64,000 nt of DNA from Anthopleura xanthogrammica (taxonomy: Eukaryota; Cnidaria; Anthozoa; Actiniaria; Actiniidae), in assembly GCA_964019055.1 (NCBI GenBank), contig OZ025206.1, forward strand, positions 24,082,578 through 24,146,577. Direction: 5' to 3'. Numbering within the stretch: the stretch's first letter is position 1; the number at the start of each line of letters is the position of its first letter. The notes under the pieces were generated by a model. It was not told the DNA's origin. It did not search any database and saw nothing but the letters and a program-made list of their open reading frames with translations. Of this stretch, positions 57,131 to 64,000 are shown in pieces. The translations under genes were made by a program, and so were the position numbers.

Positions 57131-60100
57131 ATGAGTGGTTCACAAAAGAGGGTATGTATGTATTTATTGGCCTCTTATCTCGATAATTTTGGCGCCCGGC
57201 CGGCCTGTCAACACTTGTTCCCCTAGCATTGGGGTCGCCCTAACTTTAGGCGGATGGGGAGGCAGAGGGGGATATATACTCCCTACCCCTCACCTGAGTC
57301 ATGACTTCCATGAAATTTGAAAACATTTTTGCAAATCAAGTCCAAATAAACATAAGTATTAATGTTTATAATTTTCCACAAAGTAATTTTCATAAGTAAG
57401 CTTATAATGCATGAGTCAATGTAAAGCCCGACCCCCCACCCCGGGACAAGGTGGGGATTTATAAAAAGCATGCTATCAAATGAGGAAAATTTCCCTGACC
57501 CTGGGGCTTTTTTTTAGCTTCAAAACCCCCACCACCTTGGGACAAAAAATCAATATAAAGTAATGAGAGCAGACAGAACTTCAAAAATTACAGCATGCAA
57601 ACTTTTAATAGATGAAAAAATGCATGCACAAATGGAAGAAACTGTTTTTCCAGGGTCCATCAAGCATGAGACTTTGTTATTCCTCATTCTGAAAGAAAAG
57701 CAAACATGAGCTCTTAAACAGTATTTATTGTTTCAACCTTGGATGGTCAACAATTCAATGAAAAGACAAAGGATTTTCATTTGCAATCACAAAGAACTCA
57801 CCTTTTCAGCTGACGCCATGTTTTTCCATCACTGAGATGAATTACCGCTGGCTTAACATCTGCAGGCTTATAACGAATCCCCACCTACCCTGGGGACGGA
57901 CAAGATACCAAAGCTATCCAGCCCCAACCCCCTGGGGGATGAATATGGCCTCAAATCCCCTACATTTCCCCTACTTATCCCCACCTTGTCCCGGGGTGGG
58001 GGGTCGGGCTTTACATTGACTCATGCATAAGTTACACAATTGTATATTGATCATAATCATTTAGTTTGGATAATAGTTGTTGTCATTTTGTCCTGCATTA
58101 AAGGTTCAGAGTACCAATGACAGTTCTATTCTCAGCAAATATTCCATGGTCAAAGCAGGCTACTTTAAAGATGATTTTCTGAAGTACTTTGTGACAAAAG
58201 ATGCCAGAAGATCTCCATTGATCAATAGGTGAGTTGTGAGAACCAGCTTCATTGAAACAGGGTTACCATGGCGGCAATGCAGTACTTGATACTCCGAGAC
58301 AAAGCAGAATATGCAAGAAGGGTAAAATTACCTGATCATTGTTTAGAGAATTATGAAAACTAGGAAAGTTATTCCAATCTACAATCTCTGCCAAAATATA
58401 CATTTTGGCATGTTAAAAATATTTCACTACAATCATACATCCTCCTCATTTGAGACATTGTGAAATGTGCTATATAAGAACTTCCCATTATTATTATTAT
58501 TGTTATAATTTTTATGTGCCAAGACTTTTGGTAACATTGTACCTATAGCTTTGGGAGATACATGTACAATCATTTTCTGTAATATTATACATTATTAATA
58601 CCAGCTCTAAGATCTAATTTGTTTGAGTATAATAATACTGCATTTTTGACCACTGGTCATTCCCTTGAGAATAAGATTGTTGTTTGTCACAACATATTAA
58701 AATCAGAAAACGGAATTTATGCCTATTAAACAAAGTAGATCTAGTGGTGAAGTGGGAATTCAATGCAGACATCTAAATTGAAATTTGTATGGTCAAACCA
58801 TTTATAACATTTCAATATGATGATTTTTATCGTCTTTAGGGGTTATTATGTTCGCATGAAGGCTGTTGATAACATGCTTCGCATATTCTTGACCTCAAAG
58901 GAATTTGAGAAAAAACAGGTGTGACAACATTACTGTTATATGATTATGATATTAATGTTATGATTTCATCAGTTAATGGGGTATATTTTGTACAATTTCT
59001 AAAAGTCCAACTCAATTTCATTTTTAGGTCATTTCTTTAGGGGCAGGTTTTGACACATCATTTTTCAGATTTAATGCTGAAGGCCTTTTACAAGGTTCTT
59101 GTAAATTTTATGAGGTAAGATAACTTTTACTTGCCATACATACAGTAGAGTTAAGTGTGCTGAGCACTGAGTATGATTTGATAAAAACATTTCAGGGAAT
59201 TAATTTGTCTAAGGATGATGGAGCACCCTTGAAAGGGGGAATGAATGAAATGGTTATATTTTGAAAAGTATATAGTAGACAAAATAGTATAAGCAAGAAT
59301 AGAAATGGGGGGGAGGGGGTAGGGGTTGAGACTTGAAAATTTAGATATAAAAGTCAGTCTATAACCCATAGTCCCTTCATCTCTGTGGTCCCTGTTGCCA
59401 AATAGAATTACTTTGACTGTTTAAAATCGGAGTCTTTGTTATGGTCCTGTGTGGAGGGTTGTGATCATTAGGGTGGTATATTGAGGGTTGAGTATAGTGC
59501 GTCTAATGGTTGCTCGAGTGTGGCAAGCTCAAGCTCACATTTAATTTTAGCCAAATCTGGAGTGTTCAGTGAAAGTCCTTCATCAATTTTTAATGATTAA
59601 ATTTGACAGGTTGATTATCCAGATGTTGTAAAGATAAAGAAATCTTTCATCAAAAATGAACCATCACTGCACAGTGCAGTAGGAACTGAAAACCAGAGCT
59701 GTCCTGGAGTTGAAGGTGAGTTTGATGGTGCTAATATGTTAACAGCCTTTACTATTTCTCTTAATTTTTATTATTGTGTGTTTTTACAGGTTTGCATACA
59801 GATAAATACACACTTGTTGGATGTAATTTAAAGGACCTTCCAAGTCTAGAAAAGATCTTGGACAACTGCAGCATTGATAAATCTTGCCCTACGCTTCTGT
59901 TGTCAGAGGTTGTACTATGTTATCTAGATGCTAAAAGGTACTAAAGGGGTTTCAGAGTTCAATAAAATTTGTTATGTGAAACTAAGTATTGCAGACAGAC
60001 ATTTTTTATGTAACAGATGTTCTGCACCTGTTCTTTTTTCACTTTTCTAAACAGCTCTTCTTGTGTCATCAACTGGGCAGCTAAATATTTTTCTTCTGCT

Positions 60101-63100
60101 GTTTTCATCTCTTATGAGCAGGTAGGTCTGATTAAAACTGCTAAATATATATCAACATATACCCTGCATATCTTCTCATTTACTGATATAGGTCTAATAC
60201 TGAACATTTTAGGTTTTCCCAGATGACCCATTTGGTGTTGTTATGTAAGTACCATTTCATGATGTAGAAAATTAATATATTTAATTAGATTCATGTAATA
60301 TACATAATTCCTTCTGCTTAATATGATTGTTAGTGATGAGCATAATTTATTCCCTCCTTCTGGTTCCTATCAAAAAAGAAAGAATATTTTTTTCAAGAAA
60401 ATGGCACATGGTCTAAAATGGGAAAACATTACACCCAAGATAATAGCCAAGGGTCTATTATTAAAATTGTTTATTAGACATTTTGGAAAGATTACTCTAA
60501 GGGAATATTGACAGTTCTGTTTAACTTAAAACCTAAAATTTATTACTTGTAGTATAATAGTCCAATATTTCTTTTTTAAGGATGAAGCACTTTCTCCAAG
60601 TTGGTTCTCCATTACGTAGCATTACAGAATTCCCAACACCTGAAGCCCAAATAGAGCGATACAAGAAACAGGTAAAAGAAGGTGTCTGCCTGCGCATCTG
60701 TCTGTCTCTCCAACTATCCAGCCAGCCAGCCACCCATCCATCAACCACTCAGCCACCCATCCATCAACCACTCAAACATCCATCCTTCCATCTATCCACT
60801 TTCCCATCCACTTACTCCCTCTCTATGCTTCTTGTTTCCTCTCCCACACACTCCCTCTTTCCTTCATTTCATTTGATAATTTTTTGCTTATGTAGTTTTT
60901 TAAACTTATAGGGATGGGATTTGGTAAAATATCAAAACATGGTTTCCTTCTACAAATCTCTGCCTACTGGTGAACATCAACGTGTACAACAAATAGAACC
61001 ATTTGATGAGTTTGAGGTTTGTAGTCTGTTTGATAACCATCAGAGAAAAAGATACAAATGTCTTCCTTAAGCACTGAGTACAATAAATCGGCTCTGTTAA
61101 CAAAGGCAGCACCATCTACTCAGATATTTCAAGACTCTGAGTGTGGGTCTGGTCGTGGGGATTTGAACCCTCCTGCACTCCGCACTCCAACCTCCCGCAC
61201 AACAGAACAGACCGGTGCCCAACCAGGCAACTGAGCCAAACAGTCTTTGTGTGATCAAAGAGTGTTCCATGGCCTTATTTACCATCTACCGTCTACCGTC
61301 TACCGTCTACCATCTACCATCTACCATCTACCATCTACCATCTACCATCTACCGTCTACCGTCTACCGTCTACCGTCTACCGTCTACCGTCTACCGTCTA
61401 CCGTCTACAATCCCCTTTCGCCAACCCAATGTGTTGCCATACTTTTAGATTGTTTCAGAACAGAACCCACCAGATAACTGGCCTAGTATATCTTCCTTTG
61501 CGATTGATTGTTAATTTTTTCATTCCTCAGGAATGGGACTTAAAGTGCTTCCATTATATTATCTTAGCGGCTTTCAAGGGAGATTGTAAGAAGATTTCAC
61601 AACAAATGTTTTCAGAAAAAAATGGTAAGCTTCCTTGTGACCAAATTAAGATTAAGTTCGTTCGCTCGTCCGTCCGTCTGTGGGTTCGTTCGTTCGTCCG
61701 TTCATTGTCTCCCTCCCCCTTACCCTCAGTCCACTCAGTCACCCAATGAACAAACAACCTTTTTTTTCTAAGATAAGAAAGAGTGTAATAGTGCTGTGGT
61801 CAAAGAACCAACGATCGTAATTCCAACTCCGTTACCATTAGCAACAAAAAACAAGCTTCAAAGGTATGTAACAATGAAGTAATCCTTATATACACCCCTT
61901 GCAGCACGTCGGAATGAAGCTCAATTTGGAGGACAAAACAATAGGTTCCAATTGTTAGGAGATTGAAATTCTTTTGTTTTGTCCTCCAAATTGAGCTTCT
62001 TTGACGTCATTTTATTTCTCCGGAGCCTCGTTTTAAATTGTTTTGTGCGTGGTCACTCAACCAGAGTATCGAAAGTTGGCTATTCAGCACTTTCCATACA
62101 TTGGTTCACTGGTCACAGACAAAGCATTCAGTTGAGGCTGCAAGGCTCAAATTTGAATAATCCTTTAAAACTACCTGGCAGCCTCGATTGAATGCCTTGT
62201 CTGAGTTTCTTTTTACCGTTCCAGTTCTCCTGATGATGGACGGTTAGTCCGAAAGCTTGAGTTTTTTTTATTTTTTTTACTTTTTTTTATTTTTTATTTT
62301 TTTGAGGTACAACATTTCATTATTAAATTATTCTTGATATCATCCTCGCAGATATGGACACAGTGCGACGTTGTTGCCGGGTGGACACGTGATGATTATT
62401 GGTGGATTTGGTGAACTCAACAATAAACACATGAGGCTAAAAGGGATCAATATATTACATAAAGAGACAGGTAAAACTTTTCCTAGTTTTTTGAAGCATA
62501 TTCCCATCATCAGCGTTTCTTATCGACCCCTTTTATATGACGTCAAAGCAGCTCAATTTCGCGGACAAAACAAAAAAATTTCACTCCTGAAAATTTGAAC
62601 CTATTGTTTTGTCCAATTTGAGCTGCATTCCGACGTGCTGCTATTGATGGATTCCAGCCGTTCCCAAGAGGGTCAAATGACAAAGACATGGCGGCCATGC
62701 TGGTGTATTAACAATGGAGGCTAATGAGAAATCTTTTGTTAAAAAACACCAACATGGCCGCGGTGACGAAATGTGCAATCAAAGAGTTTATGTTGTTTCG
62801 TCGCAGAAAGTTTTGCTACTTCTAACATCTTTCATCACGTTGTTCGCACGGTTTGACCGTGTTTCTAAATCTTTACCTACCTTTATATAACTTCCATGTC
62901 AAGACCTAAGCACAGCGGTCAAGGTTATCAAAGGTGACGTAGCGATAATCCACTTGCCTCTATCCTCTGTGGTCTAGGATTCGATTCCTGGACCCAGCCT
63001 CACTGCATGTGAGGAGAGTTTGTTAACCCTCTCCCTTGATTCGAGGGTTTTTTCTCCGGTTTTCCTCCTTCCGCAAAACGTAAAAAGTTAAATTTCAATT

Positions 63101-64000
63101 CGATCTGTGCGTTAGCCACGCCCTGACTCTGATCAGCCCAAAGGTTGTTTCAGGGTATCGATAAAATTTGAAGACAAGGTTTTGAAGGACCTATGTTATG
63201 ACAGTTGGTCCTAACCTTGATGACCAGGTCACAGAGGTCAACGTTGAAGCAATGTTGTTCATTTTTTTACTAACCTAATTAATTCTTTCTTTCCAGACGT
63301 TTGGCAATGTAATGATGCAATATTCACAGACGATGACTGGATTGGTAAGTGTGACCAAGGAGACTAGCAAAAATGGGTCGTGCCGTGTTCGAGCATTTTC
63401 ATTGGTTAATCAGTTATGTTGCGTACTATGATTGGTTAGTGGATGTCGTGTAACGTGAATGTACCTAATGTCGTGATTTTTTTACCAACGTGAAAAAATA
63501 CTTTAGGTTGAATAAAAGACTGGGTCGAGTTTGCATTACAGTGCATTGTGGGACTGATTTAGGGGAAGAATTAGGTGCCATCTTGGAAATATGTCCAAGA
63601 CGGCGGTGGTGGTGGTGGTGATGGTGATGGTGATGAGAATGATGTACAGAACTTATATTTCATTTCAGGTTCTAGAATGTTCCATTCTTCAACATTACTC
63701 GATGACAATTCCATCCTTCTGTACGGTGGAAGGACCTCACCCAACAAACCCTGCACCACGACTTGTATATTAAAACTCGAGCAACTTAAAACGCTCTCCA
63801 GTGTCAAAAACAATTTACTTTCTGATAAAACTCTTGACCAACAACCTACTTCTCGACAAGACTTTGATACTTCAAACTCAACCAGTTCATTGAATAATAT
63901 AGTTGAACGAAAATCAGATATCAAACTTCCATTAATGAGTGATAATGAAGGATTCGCTGAACGTCATGTCACTGATTGTAAAACCAAGGTTTATAACAAA
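57131..64000 (+). CDS. LCMT2: tRNA wybutosine-synthesizing protein 4 (LCMT2/TYW4), partial
   Basis: SAM-dependent enzyme that methylates and methoxycarbonylates the side chain in the last steps of wybutosine formation at position 37 of tRNA-Phe. Exons: 57131-57151, 58104-58228, 58840-58918, 59028-59114, 59610-59715, 59790-59937, 60055-60121, 60213-60244, 60581-60671, 60912-61016, 61531-61624, 61773-61863, 62352-62470, 63297-63344, 63669 to the window edge. All phases agree; 515 residues are visible of a family length near 690. Methyltransferase part: STNDSSILSKYSMVKAGYF, RGYYVRMKAVD, SAM loop SLGAGFDTSFFRF, EVDYPDVVKIKK, LLLSEVVLCYL, IEPFDEFEEWDLKCFHY. From about residue 345 the Kelch-repeat half begins (RYGHSATLLPGGHVMIIGGF, SRMFHSSTLLDDNSILLYGG). 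The rest lies off the right edge. Confidence 0.95.
57401..58031. mobile_element. MITE, about 630 bp, in LCMT2 intron 1
   Basis: The ends CTTATAATGCATGAGTCAAT, GTAAAGCCCGACCCCCC and CACCCCGGGACAAGGTGGGG are matched almost perfectly in inverse at 57977-58031. The arms are about 55 bp and recent by their similarity. No transposase frame is seen. Confidence 0.85.
61105..61246 (-). repeat. tRNA-derived SINE, minus strand
   Basis: In reverse complement: TTTGGCTCAGTTGCCTGGTT (A-box) and GGGTTCAAATCCCC (B-box) about 65 bp apart, then CAGACCCACACTCAGAGTCT. A related tail fragment (TATTTTAAGACCCTGAGTGT) is at 55330. It lies in LCMT2 intron 10. Confidence 0.65.
61281..61408 (+). repeat. (CTACCRT)n heptanucleotide array
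   Basis: About 18 units of CTACCGT and CTACCAT. The two variants are in blocks (GT, then AT, then GT), not mixed, pointing to local unit-by-unit spread. It lies in LCMT2 intron 10. Confidence 0.95.
62116..62205. repeat. 26-bp stem hairpin upstream of a hammerhead-like motif
   Basis: CAGACAAAGCATTCAGTTGA-GGCTGC and its inverse (GCAGCC-TCGATTGAATGCCTTGTCTG) at 62180-62205 form a stem with three mismatches. It is followed 24 bp later by the CTGATGA...GAAA motif at 62230. Confidence 0.65.
62230..62259 (+). other. Hammerhead-ribozyme-like core motif
   Basis: CTGATGA (62230-62236), one T, stem GGAC/GTCC (62238-41, 62247-50) and GAAA (62251-54) reproduce the order of the hammerhead core: CUGANGA, stem II, GAAA. 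Stem III and the cleavage triplet are not clear. Related but more diverged motifs are at 17262-17287 and 48599-48636. Confidence 0.4.
62689..62770. repeat. Small hairpin, GGCGGCCATGCTGGTGT type
   Basis: CATGGCGGCCATGCTGGTGT and its inverse (ACACCAACATGGCCGCGGTG) flank about 40 bp. It has the same outline as the hairpin at 37200-37300. It lies in LCMT2 intron 13. Confidence 0.65.
62930..63195 (+). repeat. SINE-like dispersed repeat, most complete copy
   Basis: B-box GGATTCGATTCCTGG, then CTCTCCCTTGATTCGAGGG, TTTTTTCTCCGGTTTTCCTC, GCGTTAGCCACGCCCTGACT, CAGCCCAAAGGTTGTTTCAG and TTTTGAAGGACC. Relatives are at 4160, 21625, 2765 (3' part) and 54290 (minus fragment). It lies in LCMT2 intron 13. Confidence 0.6.

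Larger units (their letters stand above)
61901..62641. mobile_element. Inverted pair of hairpin MITEs bracketing LCMT2 exon 13
   Basis: Left copy 61901-62010 (GCAGCACGTCGGAATGAAGC, GACAAAACAATAGGTTC, then TGACGTCAT) and right copy 62538-62641 are inverted relatives. Each copy is itself a hairpin around GAGGACAAAACAA/TTGTTTTGTCCTC. Exon 62352-62470 lies between them. Confidence 0.75.

Overview
This is a 64 kb piece of animal nuclear DNA: AT-rich, with genes split into many small exons by GT...AG introns, and packed with short inverted-repeat elements, tRNA-like SINEs and simple-sequence arrays. The protein set (STAT5-like factor, MEIOC, wybutosine enzyme TYW4/LCMT2, a GHRA-type 2-hydroxyacid dehydrogenase that vertebrates lack, a universal stress protein, a stand-alone Death-domain protein) fits an early-branching marine invertebrate. 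I think an anthozoan cnidarian is likeliest, but the species cannot be fixed from sequence alone.

Layout, left to right: STAT5-like gene (minus, 3' part off the left edge, 1-15267); a gap filled by a nested inverted-repeat element; MEIOC (plus, 18843-26130); a run of small elements; pyruvate dehydrogenase phosphatase-like gene (minus, 28562-30363); GHRA-like dehydrogenase (plus, 30780-33842); universal stress protein (minus, 34944-37897); a Death-domain protein with an unusual glycine-rich N-terminus (plus, 39066-42827); two cytochrome c oxidase subunit 7A paralogues facing each other (plus, 44768-46621; minus, 49129-50033) with a 75-bp minisatellite between them; a type I membrane protein I do not recognise (minus, 53049-56841); and LCMT2/TYW4 (plus, 57131 to beyond the right edge).

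The genes are not an operon or a pathway cluster. The visible order is structural: four head-to-head pairs (STAT/MEIOC, PDP/GHRA, USP/Death-domain, membrane protein/LCMT2), with start-to-start gaps of about 3.6 kb, 0.4 kb, 1.2 kb and 0.3 kb, plus one tail-to-tail COX7A pair. Mitochondrial energy metabolism recurs (PDP, two COX7A) and two genes belong to signalling or innate-immune families (STAT, Death domain), but I see no evidence that they act together.

Exon models were built by hand from reading frame, splice-site consensus and phase agreement. Every junction is phase-consistent except one in STAT (between the exons at 2972-3013 and 2131-2184) and one in the membrane protein (between 55896-55952 and 54905-54974). 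Most long open frames in the window are products of tandem repeats and are not genes.
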